The notes under the pieces are model-generated. The model had not been told where the DNA came from. It worked only from the letters and a program-made list of their open reading frames with translations, and ran no database searches. A stretch of DNA of 64,000 nt from Phoronis australis (lineage: Eukaryota; Phoronida; Phoronidae), in contig NMRA01000777.1 in NCBI GenBank assembly GCA_002633005.1, positions 33,879 to 97,878 on the forward strand, given 5' to 3'. Below, in pieces: positions 50,413 to 61,189 of the stretch; the first letter of the stretch is position 1; each line of letters opens with the position of its first letter. Made by a program: the position numbers and the translations under genes.

Positions 50413-50601
50413 CTTTAAAGGAAAGTAACCACACTACAATGTAATCATGCGCTTAGTTATCGCAGACAGTAAATTCTTACGTTGAATGAGTCGTCATATT
50501 CATCAGAAATTTTTAAACTTTGTTTTCAAACATCATAGTAATGTTTAGTATTTTGGAATTTGAATATTAATTAACTTTTCATTGCAATGTTGTAAGCTTA
50601 C

Positions 50602-50707
50602 CAAGTTTCCACAAGGGTTTTTGTTTAGCTAAGAACTGTCCAAATTTCTCCGGATCCTCCAACACTTGGCGATAGTCAAAGGTTTCGTCTGTTACAGCTA
50701 ATCCTGC
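50602..50707 (-). CDS. Copy B exon 5
   Basis: 106 bp. Encodes AGLAVTDETFDYRQVLEDP and on to QKPLWKL; open and in phase. Confidence 0.85.
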
Positions 50708-52026
50708 CTGTTAAAATATATAAAAATCAGAAGTGCCATTTTGCTCCATGTGTCATTTTCAAACTGAAAATCATTTCTTACCTTTTCATATCCCGGATGT
50801 ACTGTCGAAAACAGGAGCTTACATAACAGTGCAAATGGGCCCGTTCGATAGATTCAACACACTCGCGAAAACACAAGATCACGCGAGTCTTCACGAGATA
50901 TTGCCATGCGTTACAAGTAAAGCAAGTAAACCCCTGGTCAGTTATGTTGTTTTCTATTCTATATTGGCATAGCGTCAAGATAAATGTCTTGTACTTGTGT
51001 ACATTATCGTTTTATAATGCAAATTCACTCTTCGTATATCAAACCTAATGCTCGAGTTCAAACATCAACTTGCAGCGATATCGGTGAAGTCATTACCGGG
51101 ACTTTCCGATGAAACACCCATGGGCGTTTATTCGGAAAATTATGCAACGGTATCGGCAGAGTCATTAGGTGTGAACTTAGATTATTGATTCTTCAATGCA
51201 AATTGAAATGCAGTTGAGGAAAAACCAAGGAAATTTGAATTGAGCTAGTCCTTAACTAGACGACAGAAATGTCCAAAATCAACTTGAAGTCGAATTCAAC
51301 AAGGCTCACTGAGATTGTTTCAGGCCCGGATGTCAAGATCTTTGCTTTTCTTCTGGTTTAAATATTGAAAATCTGATTGGTTCGGGATGAGAAGTAATTG
51401 AGTGTGACAATAAACTTGAGTGATGTTTTCAAAACAAAAATTGTTTTTATCTCACTCTTTCCAGATGGCTAGGTTCACCAACAATTGAAATCAAACCAAG
51501 AATCAGCCCAGGAGTCTACGTCGAGAAGGTCCTTGAATGTGATGAGTTGGTTTTCAAAATTCCGCTGTACAATTTGTGCTTCAATGAGTTCTCAATTCAA
51601 AATACCGGTGAGCATTCATTAACACTGTTGGTTTATACAATGGAAATACTGGGTATACTCTGCGTTTTAACGTTCTACCCTTTTCGCCAACAGTTCAACA
51701 TTTCGACGAAGCATGTTTAGAGGAAGAACACACGAAAGGGCCCCTTCTTGTTTTTAAGCAGTTTTGGGAAATAAGGGGTACCCTTTTCACCACATCCACT
51801 TTGTCGGCCTGTTACCTCACACGTCACAATAATTGTGTAAATCATTCAAAAACATTAGGGTCTTCACGTTTTTCCCTTCGACAGGTCGTTTTTTGTTTGG
51901 TTTCCAAGACCGTTCTTCAAACTTGTACCAGCTTTTTGGGTTTTGCCCCCTGCCGGGAACATCGGTGGCTAGTCATCGACCCTCTTATACTAACTTCTTT
52001 ATTATAAATTATGTGTATAATACAAC

Positions 52027-52126
52027 CTGGTGACTCAGCAGTTCTTTCACTTTTATATTCTCTTTTCCGTTGGCTGCAAATTCTGGCCAATAGGTGGCGA
52101 CTGTTTGCTCGTAGTCGAGGAGGCCT
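52027..52126 (-). CDS. Copy B exon 4
   Basis: 100 bp. Encodes [16 protein letters not shown] through KVKELLSHQ, with the same weak GTTGTA donor as copy A. Confidence 0.85.
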
Positions 52127-52160
52127 CTAAACATAAGAGATTTTTAAGCTACGTTTCGCT

Positions 52161-52395
52161 CTGTTTTACTGGCTGAAAACAAAAATCGAACTCGGCCTTG
52201 TACTCTCATAGATTGAAGCGGTCTAATAACATTGCTTACTGTACTAGAAGTCTATTTCAATTACCAACTCGATCCACAAGCAATGCCTACATGGACATAC
52301 GCTGTTTTCTTGATTAATTGTTAGTAAGAAACATTATGAGACCAGTTCATGCAAACAGTAAAAAGTTTTATTCTGTTTTCGCTTTCTTTCCAATT
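52161..52395. repeat. Dispersed repeat family GTTAGCTGGC, copy in copy B intron 3
   Basis: Paralogous to 30181-30455. Left tip TTTACTGGCTGAAAAC; keeps TTGTACTCTCATAG, CACAAGCAATGCC and GTTTTCTTGA, but has lost the CCAACCCC block. Confidence 0.55.
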
Positions 52396-52663
52396 AAATA
52401 TAGCAAAATACAGCTTTAAACTTACTCTTTAATCGTTAAATTCGGCGACAGGTAAAAATCATGCGTCTAAACGTTGCTACAACCTAAAAACCATAGAATA
52501 AGAAAGGACCACTGTAAGACGCTTGACTGATATCATATGAGCTAGGAACGATATCATGTTCATACTGCTGCTACAGTAATGTACTATCAAATGAAATCTA
52601 ATATTCATTACGTACAAGTTTGAAATTGATAATGTATTCATGCCACTTCATGTAGCCACCGAC

Positions 52664-52799
52664 CTGTCAACCAACATAGCTATCATCACAGCTCCAAAGA
52701 ACTTGGTTCCCGACCAAAAGTGCGCAATCGTGTTCTTTTTCCAAGGCAACATAAATTCTTCGTCTGCATATCCACCCCATATGTTTACAACCAGTTTCC
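52664..52799 (-). CDS. Copy B exon 3: SxxK nucleophile exon
   Basis: 136 bp as in copy A. Keeps FWSGTKFFGAV and the same donor and acceptor. Confidence 0.85.
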
Positions 52800-53815
52800 C
52801 TGAAAGAGGATGAGCGAACACGTGCATCTGTAAACTACGCTGCAGTTTTTGTTGGTGTGTGTTTATGAAACCATAAAATAACATAATCAGTGTCATGAAT
52901 AAAATGCGCAAAATTGAACAGAATTACACGAATTGATATCAGACAACATTTCAACAGTTGTTCGGAGTCACTTCATCAAAATTACTTCGACTTTCTTTCG
53001 TGAACGTGTTTGTCTTTTACTTTTACTTTCGCAAAAATCTGACCCTCTACTTCCACGTGACCGTCAGGTACGGCTTTACTCACATGCTCATTTTTGCTAT
53101 GTGATTTTAGAGTTCAAACACCATGGCCAGTAACACAGTACTCGGACAGTAGTTTCCCTAAAACTGCACAGGTTAGGAGATATAATTATCAGGTTATCGG
53201 AGTTTCAAAGTGAATTTGATCATTCATCAAAGGAAATTCTGTATAATTATGCCGCCGACCTAGCCGAAATCATTCGAAAGTTTTGAGACTCAGCGAAGAA
53301 TTTCATTCTGTAAATTAATCAAAGATTGGAAACATTATAAGCTTTCAAAAAAATCATACGTTTACGTTTTTTTAAGACAATCAAAAAAACCAAGCATACG
53401 AAGCTACCTCTCGAAGACGAGAGAGTGGGCAAGGACGCATGCAAACCAGCCCGGATGTACACAAAACCCGGCATTATTGGAAATGTTATAACTCATCTCT
53501 CAAGGCAGTCCAGAGTTTAATTTCGTTCCCAAATGTTTACTTTATAGAGGTTTTAACTTCTCATCAAATGTGATTCGGCTCTTTGCCGCTTTTTCATATA
53601 CACTCAGGATCAGATTGGCTCTGCACATCGCCAGCATCAGCCATTTTTAAGGCGTCCAGAAACGAAACAGCTGATGAGGTCACCCCCTCGATTGCAATTA
53701 ACTTTGACTGGACGCCTTTGCTTTTTTAACAGTTTTGGTCATAGCTGAAATTAATTAATGACTCCTATCCAAAAATAATCATCAAAATGCATTTTCAGCC
53801 GTAACACCTTGCGTG

Positions 53816-53956
53816 CGTTCAGTAGACGCTAGGACCTACGCTAGGACCTAGCTAAAACCTAGTCAAAGTCACGTGTTCTCATTTAAAATGCACGGCAATA
53901 TCTCACGTAATCTCGCGAAATCTTGCTTTTTAGCGAGGTCCTAGCGTTACTGAACG
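53816..53956. mobile_element. Small inverted-repeat element, 141 bp
   Basis: Ends CGTTCAGTAGACGCTAGGACC and AGGTCCTAGCGTTACTGAACG are inverted apart from small differences. The GCTAGGACCTA motif repeats inside. Intron 2 of copy A lacks it at the aligned position (about 33220-33230). Confidence 0.6.
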
Positions 53957-54612
53957 GGAGGCTGTTGTGTCTTTTTAAGATTATGTCACACAAGGGTAGT
54001 TCTGTTAGGCAATAAATTGCCTGTGGATACTGTACCTGAGACACACAGGCGATAACACTGTCACAGAGGTGCTCTGCCGATTTGCTTTTTGATTGGTAAA
54101 TTAAAGTGTACTAATTATTATCTATGGAAACAGTTACCAGTGAATAATAGATTGGACATAAACACGTCGCCAAACTGCAACGATCTCCCTTTCAGTTTTT
54201 TGTCCTATATATGACAATTTTAAGTCGCCCGGTCAAGAGTTGTTGCCTTGGCCGTACGTATGAAAGCACCGGGAGAACACGTGACCAAGTAAATTACACT
54301 GATAATAGGATTGAATTAATTTACTTACAAGAGTAAAGGATCAAAGAACAACAAAAAACAGCTTTGTTAACAACTGCGACTGAATGTGTTGGGTTTTCTG
54401 GATGTCAATTTACTTCCACTGAAGAGTTATCCCTAGAACGTGGTGACAACTATACGTTGGCAAATTACTTGCGAAAACCACCAGGTACCCCCAGAGTTTT
54501 TTAGCTTATTTCAGAACATGAACTTCGAATATTTTTTATGTATCTTTTGTCAGATGCGATGTTGTGCTGGTGCGCCTCCGGTTAATTCTGCCCATCAAGT
54601 GGCTCCACCTAC

Positions 54613-54668
54613 CTTTATGATACAACGCAAATGAAGCTCCCGGCTCTTTGCCACTTTAAATATTTTTC
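54613..54668 (-). pseudogene. Copy B exon 2 with TAA codon
   Basis: Aligns base for base with copy A exon 2 and keeps both splice sites, but its fourth full codon is TAA instead of GAA. It also reads HK where copy A reads YK at the end. Confidence 0.8.
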
Positions 54669-54868
54669 CTGTAACCAAAAAAAAAACAAGAACTTTTCGT
54701 TAAAATGTCAAATTTAACATGGGTTCTTGCCATGCTTGTTCACTGGTTCCAAGGTGCGAGAGTGGTGACGTATAGTCCTTCCAATACGATCATTAATGCA
54801 AACCACAACGAAAATATAAACGAATTCACTTTTTCACTCCAAAAATTACTACATGTACAAAATAAATA

Positions 54869-55018
54869 TAGATTATTACATGGCTAAGTAGTTATCCCCC
54901 GTTATCTAGAGCCCGAGTGGATTTTGGAGAATTATCGCCCGAGGCCCGGGGTCGGAGGTCGTGACCTTTTAAGAAAATCCCAACTATTTTTGTCAAATAC
55001 TGCTTTTACTCAAAACCA
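54869..55018. mobile_element. Half foldback element joined to a shared flank
   Basis: Starts with the same tip TAGATTATTACATG and runs to the fold centre of the 49745 element, then passes into AGGCCCGGGGTCGGAGGTC and CTCAAAAC. That stretch also lies about 65 bp beyond the complete element (49972-50045). Consistent with an internal deletion of a larger unit. In intron 1 of copy B. Confidence 0.5.
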
Positions 55019-55647
55019 TATGAAAATTCAAACAAAATAGAAATAAAGTGAATTTATAAATTAAGGTTTACAACTATTATAGCTTAAAACAAATTTTATC
55101 ACGCTAACCTTCGAACGGGAAACTTTTGTCTGCTAAAGTAAGATACCACTGGTAACTGAGTATAATTCTCAAGTCAAACGATCCCGATGACACGATACCA
55201 GCATTCAAATTGGAGATATGTGATTTACAAGTGAGAGAACATGAGAGAAAAGTTTCACTGAATTAAGATATCGTTTTTATGGAAATTTTGGCGTATAACT
55301 CGCCAATGGACTCTCGGACACGAAGCAAACTGTCGTCCAAAATCACTAGGTGGGGTCATGAGGACATAATCAAACGTTCAAGACAGTTACAGCATACAGG
55401 CCCGAAGGTAGAAATCCCTGTTGCGACAACTAGTGGCTGTCCTCATGAATAACTTTGAGATCCAAAAACTTCATCGACGTAGATCTGTAAGAGCGTTGAC
55501 GAAGTTGTGATTAGACGGACTGGGAACTAACTTCGCAAGGTCACACATTCAACAACTCCTGTTTGAATCGAGGACTCAGATACCCAAATTCATCATGAGT
55601 GCAGTAGACTAAACCTATAGGACAATCAATCGCGAAATTCGACTTAC

Positions 55648-55790
55648 CGGAAGACATCAAACACTTTCTCAAATCCTGGCTCGGCATGGCCACCATACGT
55701 TGGAGGTAATTTGCTTTTCAACAACCTTGGAATGAAAGACACTGCAAGTGCCGTTGCCAGTACAAGTAGCGCAGTGGATTTGACGGACAT
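55648..55790 (-). CDS. Copy B exon 1: start codon and signal anchor
   Basis: Same length and start as copy A exon 1. The protein differs only near its end (TYGGHAEPGFEKVFDVF). Donor GTAAGT. Confidence 0.82.
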
Positions 55791-55817
55791 TGCAGCAGTG
55801 CAGTCGGGTCAACCCGA

Positions 55818-55870
55818 GAGCTGAGGCCACTCGGTATACTTTGTACCGAACTGTGTCAATACTGGCAAAG
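55818..55870 (-). promoter_or_regulatory. Conserved block upstream of copy B exon 1
   Basis: Contains the imperfect palindrome GGTATACTTTGTACC and GTGTCAATAC, shared with copy A. Beyond about 55870 the two units stop aligning, so this marks the 5' limit of the duplicated unit as well as a likely promoter or leader. Confidence 0.3.
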
Positions 55871-58390
55871 ATTTTATAGCTATATATAGATATAGTATCT
55901 TTGATACTGGTAACATGAGTATGGCCTCAATTACCGTTCAGACCTACGTTTCTTAAGCTATGAAAATATATATATCAAAGTTTCATGAACCAGCAATACA
56001 AGTAAACAACTTGAAACGTTGATTCAAAAATCCTAAAAATTCTGTAGTCTCACATTTGGGTTAGCCTGTCAAACCCGCGCCATGTGGTTACGTCATTCGA
56101 GCATGCGATGGGCTTCTATTTTGTATCTCATAAAGATTCGGTTATCCAAAAACGAAGAGCGTGCAACTGAAATCATTGAGCAGCTATTGAAAAAATATAT
56201 AGTGTCTCTGACACATCACAGATAATGAGATAAATGAGACAATTTGAACAGCTGAAATTCGTTTACAAATCAGGTCATAGCTTAGCATGCATAGTACATA
56301 AACATCAAATGGCCTCATTTTCGAGTAGTTCACCAGACAGTAACGTATATGGGGGCGCACTGCAGTTCTGCGATTACAGGGTTTTGGCTGCTGACCCACA
56401 CCGAAGTAGGGGTGATTCTTTTTCTCGCGTCCCTATCAAGAGTTTGAAAAGACAAAGAGTTTTGTAGCATGTCCAACTCACAATCACTACTCATGCTAAC
56501 TGAAATTTAATTTCGCTACAGGTATTTAATCGGGTCATATTCACATCGGAAAAATGACGACACACAAATATATTACCAAAAACTCTAAGTTTGAAAATTT
56601 TCTCCCCAAAACGACCACTTCCCTGCAAGTGCTAGAAAAAATCTAACTACAGATTCAGAATGCTTGTATTCCTTAGATTTTAATGTTGAGGTCATAGTAT
56701 GCCCCTTACCAGCTACTTTTTTGGCAAGTTTGATCTGTTTGACAGCCACCTGACATCGCACCCGGTTTTCAGACAGCAGGCGACAGTGCTTGAAAGGAAA
56801 CCAATTTTGCGTCAAAATTGGCCATGGCTAAAAAACTTGGCTTTTCTCGTTCAAAAGCCCAACGCATTCCACAAAACAGCCGCCAAACCTGACACACGCC
56901 CTTTCCATAAATGCTGCGTGGCAGTAGCTTAACTGTTCATTGCTACCTATGGAGGCTGGATGCGAGATGACCACTTGCACTGAATTTCTTTTGAAATAGC
57001 CAATAGCATTAAAAATTAACGTGGCGTCATTAGTCATATTTTGATTGACGAGAGAAACTGGGTCACAATGGAGTGGGGGCAAACGCTAAATTGTCGGCCT
57101 CCGGGGTGTTTGCATTAAATGTGGTGCAGTCTGGAGGCACTTTGCGATGATTAAGGAGACCAAAAGCAAACTTAAAACGGAGGGGGTGTGATATACCCAC
57201 TGTGCCCCCCACGTCTACGCCAGTGCTTGTGGTATTCGAATGTTCCTAAGCATACGTTGCAAAAGTCAGCGTTTCTTGGAAGACGGGTTTTCGGGAAATA
57301 CATAAACGACGAGACGTTAGTATTTTACGACATTTATTTTCTTGGTGTGTGAACGGAAAAATATATCTGGTGGAGCAAAAATAGTGGTGTATAAACATAA
57401 ATATAGGCATCTAAACATACCTAACTACAACTCACTACCAAATAGGTCTTACAACTACATGTACCTCTTGTCTCTGCAACATGTCTAGAAACGCTGCTAA
57501 AGGTAAGCATAAAACATGCGTGCACCCAGCCTTCAATATGGGTGGGCTCGAATTCCCGACGTTGTGGACCTTTTGCTAACAAAAGAGCGGGCGGACTAAA
57601 AATCGGGAACACCTCTGTGAATTGCGGGTATGCGCTTATTTAGTGGGCTTTTGTCCCATTTTCTCGGACTTTTTGTCTCTCTTGGGGGCGGACCTCTTTA
57701 TCCACTTCGCCAAGTGGGGGAGGGGCCCCCTCGAGCCCCCCCCCGGGTGCGCGCATGTAAAACGTTTTCCGGTGCACAGCATAATGGTGGTGCAATCACA
57801 AGTATTGTATTGTATTCTGTAATACAATCCACGCTGTTTACACTGTATTGCAGGTGAAATACAATCCACACTGTTTGCGTTATCAGATGATAAATAAAAC
57901 CGATGCCATTGGATTTTGTGAACAAGATATACCTGTACTATTTCAGTCATTTCAAGTACCAGCCTACATCGATTCTCCACTGATCTCCAGGAAATGTGCC
58001 TACTTTAGTTTACCTTTTCATTTAGAACCAAACTGTTTAGCCTTAGGTGAACGAGAGTCTTAATTGGCCAACAGCTTAACTTGATTGTTAGGGTTGATCG
58101 TTATCATTATCTTCAACTCTCTGTGTTTGATCAACTAACGCCCATAACGTTAGCGCGGTTAAACTTGAAAAGATTTCCACTTATTTTCAATATTTAGATA
58201 CTGCGCTCAATAAAACATGCTTGCTTTGTTTTAAATCGTCGTTGTTTCATTGTCGTGTAGTGTGCGTTTCATTTCCTAGTAAAACATTGTTCGTGTATCC
58301 AATCTTGCTCGGCCCAGTCAATTATTCATCTGACGCCGTGGGGTGGTGAATAATTTACCGCAGTTTTATGAGCATTTCAAGTGTAAGAAG
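55871..58390. other. No gene recognised in 55.9-58.4 kb
   Basis: Contains one CATGCGCGCACCCAG element and a short tandem pair built on AATACAATCCAC (57800-57880). Otherwise nothing identified. Confidence 0.5.
57515..57757. mobile_element. CATGCGCGCACCCAG element, 243 bp
   Basis: Both tips present (CATGCGTGCACCCAG and GGGTGCGCGCATG) with a 5-bp duplication TAAAA (57510-57514, 57758-57762). No coding capacity. Confidence 0.82.
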
Positions 58391-58467
58391 ATGCCAACCT
58401 TGAACCAGTTCATGCTGGGAAAGAGTTGGAGTGATAGAGATAATAATTGGGAGCGGAAAATACGCCG
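58391..58467 (+). CDS. Exon 1 of the unknown gene at 58.4 kb
   Basis: 77 bp from the ATG to a CGCCG|GTAAGG donor. Encodes 25 residues beginning MPTLNQFMLGK. Confidence 0.6.
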
Positions 58468-59395
58468 GTAAGGAGCTACGTTCTGTGATTCGTCATGCAT
58501 TGTTTCTGAACTTTTCATGTCGGCAATAAGTATTCTCGCATATAACGATTTTAAGATAAATCAACATTAGACAAAAGGGTTCAGTGAAGAGAAGTTTGTC
58601 ACCATTGGGATGATTTTTAGGAAACAAGCGTCAAATGTCACGTACGTTATGACTGAGCTTGACTTTTTAAAAAAATGTGAATTAAAATGTTAGCGATGGC
58701 GTTGGGTAAAAAACCTGTCTTTCCTCTTCTTGTCCTGTCCCTTTAAAGCAATAATTGTAATGCATTGACATTTTCTTACACAACTTAATCGCACAGCTAA
58801 GTCCATTACTTTAAACTCGTACTAGCCTTAGTTGTGTCTTAGTACTACTCCTACAACGATTCGCTGCCTAACATTTTCTTTCAGAGACCAAAGAAAACGT
58901 GCTTCACAAGTTCGAAGCAAAACGTGGACGGATTCGTGGCCGCCGTCCCATTTCGACAGCACGCCGTACAGGTGTTCGCGGTCGTCAATGCAAAACGTAG
59001 ACCCGTTATCGTCAGCCACACCTCGGTCCGCTAGCGCCTTTCTACCGCCCATTGCTAGACGAGCGTCCCCTAACATTCGCAGTGAGGACGAAATATCTGA
59101 GACACCAATGAGCGCGAATTCAGGAAACGGCAGTGAGTCAATTTCAGATGAAACTAGTTTAAGCGAAATGACGGCTGAATGGCCAAGTTCCCAATATAGC
59201 GAAGAGCCAAGGGACCAGCACTCTTCTAACAATGGTGAGGTTAGGGCAAAGCTGAACGAGGATATAAAAAGCCGTAGAAAGAGCTCTTCTACAAGGCACC
59301 AACTTCATGAGAATCAGGTCATTGAAAATAGCCTTCAACAACTGCGAAGTCTTACGTTGCCACCAATACGCGGAAAAAAGTCTAAACACAGGTAA
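58391..59395 (+). CDS. Two-exon gene of unknown function (about 195 residues)
   Basis: Exon 1, 58391-58467, starts with ATG (MPTLNQFMLGKSWSDRDN) and ends two bases into a codon at a GTAAGG donor. Exon 2, 58885-59395, follows a strong acceptor (TTTTCTTTCAG) and continues in phase with DQRKRASQVRSKTWTDSW. The rest is Ser/Arg/Glu-rich and probably disordered (PRSASAFLPPIARR, then SRRKSSSTRHQ), ending SLTLPPIRGKKSKHR. The frame closes with TAA at 59393-59395, but the preceding CACAG|GTAAAT is itself an excellent donor, so the exon may splice onward. I do not recognise the family. Exact phase joining of two signal-bounded exons is the main support. Confidence 0.65.
58885..59395 (+). CDS. Exon 2 of the unknown gene at 58.4 kb
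   Basis: Begins after TTTTCTTTCAG, open for about 170 codons to TAA. Composition is typical of a disordered protein. The stop overlaps a consensus 5' splice site. Confidence 0.68.
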
Positions 59396-59944
59396 ATCAC
59401 GGGTAGATGACCATACCATCGTATTCGGATATTTAGTTATGCGTGTATCGCGCTATCATGACGCAATTCGGCTACGCGAATATGAGAAGAAATGCAGTCA
59501 CACCACATTGTCAAAAATTTTGCAGGCCTTTTCCTAATTAGGCAACCACGGGGGCATTTCAGCATTTAAAATTTTTACAAAATTATACATGTGTTTTTAT
59601 CAAACGGTGAGCGCCTACTAAAGTTGCACCCATTGTTTGCTCCGGCACTGTCCAAAAGTGTTTCAATACTGCTAATCTTAAAAGATTGACCAGATCCATA
59701 GCCAGGTCATAATTTCCAAAATGATTAGACATTCAAAGCTCTACGTAAAATCTGGCCCAACCAATGTTATTGTTTTTTTTTCGATTTGATTTATCTAATT
59801 TCGGTCCAAAACGTCAAAATGACTTCATACTAAACAAGTCTGTATGGTTTGCACACAAAAGTGTGACTAGTAGATAACAAGAATGTCGTCTGACAATCTT
59901 GTATACAGAACGTACCGAGAGTGGCATAGACGATAATAAGCCAC

Positions 59945-60250
59945 GCGTATCGACCTTGACCTTGGGTCTCGTACCGTCCGCGGAATATTGTCGAGTGGGA
60001 TATTACTTCATCGAGGTACTTTTTGTAGTTATCCCACATGCTTTGACTTTTTAAGTTTCTTTCATTTTTTCGGCAGATTTTTTAAATACTTCACCCAGAT
60101 TGTTCACGAGGCGGATCACATCCTATATGTGTTCTTGCGCGTTAGGTTGCAAGTTTACTCTATTAAAAGAAACAGTCTTAAATGCAACCGTTAATTACTT
60201 GAAAAGAGATAACAAAGATGAAAATAACGGTAATTGTGCATTGAACTTGC
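59945..60250 (-). repeat. Interspersed repeat, inverted match to 38890-39180
   Basis: On the minus strand it carries the same blocks in the same order, with the frame VIRLVNNLGEVFKK interrupted shortly after by a stop. Likely a decayed mobile-element fragment. Confidence 0.5.
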
Positions 60251-60689
60251 AACATTTCCTGAGAATAGTTTAATAACAACAATATTTGATATTGTAGTTA
60301 CCGAGGAATCGGCGCCTGAGACCATACAATACTTAGCAAACAAGATTGAGACAGAAGTGTCATATAATTAACAGTTTTGTACCAGATGTTATGTTTGGGA
60401 CCTGAGCGTTATTTATACTGCTGCAATTATATTACTTTAAACTATTCTGGGAAAGTTTGATGATCGAACCGGCTAACGAATCGACATTGACTTACCTTTT
60501 GAACTTTCCATGTCAGATGGCACTGTTAAAGTAGTCCCGGGAGTGCACTCAACTTATTCAACGCGTATGGGATAAAAACTATATGAACGCAATCGTTTAA
60601 AAATGTTGTTTCATTTCAATCAATATCATGTCCAAATTTGATATTGTACAACGAGAATGATCATGGAATTTAAAGCTGCTTTTCATCGT

Positions 60690-60990
60690 GTTTAGCTGGC
60701 AGGAAAACGAAAATCGAATTAATAGGTCTTGTACTCTCATAAAATCGGTCTCATGATATTCCCTACCGTGATAAGATTCCATTTCCGTTTACTAAAGTCA
60801 CAGGCAATGCCTGCGTGCGCCATTTTCGAATACACAGTTTTAGGGCTGGCCAACCCCAACAAACTACGAAGCGTTTTCTTGGATCGCTGATGGTTTCAAT
60901 GTCGATGTTTTTGTTGACAACGGTAATATAGTCCTATCATAATAACAAGCATTATGGGATCGATGTCATGAGAGGAAAAAGCTTAAGTCG
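60690..60990. repeat. Dispersed repeat family GTTAGCTGGC, copy at 60.7 kb
   Basis: Left tip GTTTAGCTGGCAGGAAAACG is well preserved, followed by CTTGTACTCTCATA, GTGATAAGATTCCATTTCC, GTCACAGGCAATGC and GGCCAACCCCAACAAAC. The right tip is not clear. Confidence 0.6.
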
Positions 60991-61189
60991 ATTTCCAGGG
61001 CGAAATGCAGCATCTACTATATTAATTGTTAATATTATTCCTATCACGTTTGATTTATTTCACATATAATATCGTGTACTACAAATTTTGTCATAACAAT
61101 TTATCTTTTATTTGACTTCCGGTCTCTTTTTGATTGATGTTTAATCGTTCGGGACATATGTCGAACACAAATACTGTAATATTCGATAA

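Larger units (their letters stand above)
46437..55790 (-). pseudogene. Beta-lactamase-like serine hydrolase, copy B (nine exons, premature stop in exon 2)
   Basis: A tandem paralogue of copy A in the same orientation. Exons are 55790-55648, 54668-54613, 52799-52664, 52126-52027, 50707-50602, 50412-50105, 49433-49359, 47154-46990 and 46622-46437. Every splice site and phase matches copy A, and eight exons are open. In exon 2 the codon that is GAA in copy A (E52) is TAA here, at 54656-54658, so translation from the conserved ATG stops after 51 residues, before the catalytic serine. Skipping exon 2 (56 bp) would shift the frame. The other exons show no decay and keep SGTK and HFG, with YHG instead of YHA. 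The lesion is therefore recent, an allele or an assembly error, or the gene uses another 5' end. Confidence 0.75.

Noticed and set aside
24309-55790. Bacterial contamination or recent bacterial transfer, because of the beta-lactamase fold
   Set aside because: Nine exons with GT-AG introns, animal-type motifs and a tandem paralogue show a long-resident animal gene.
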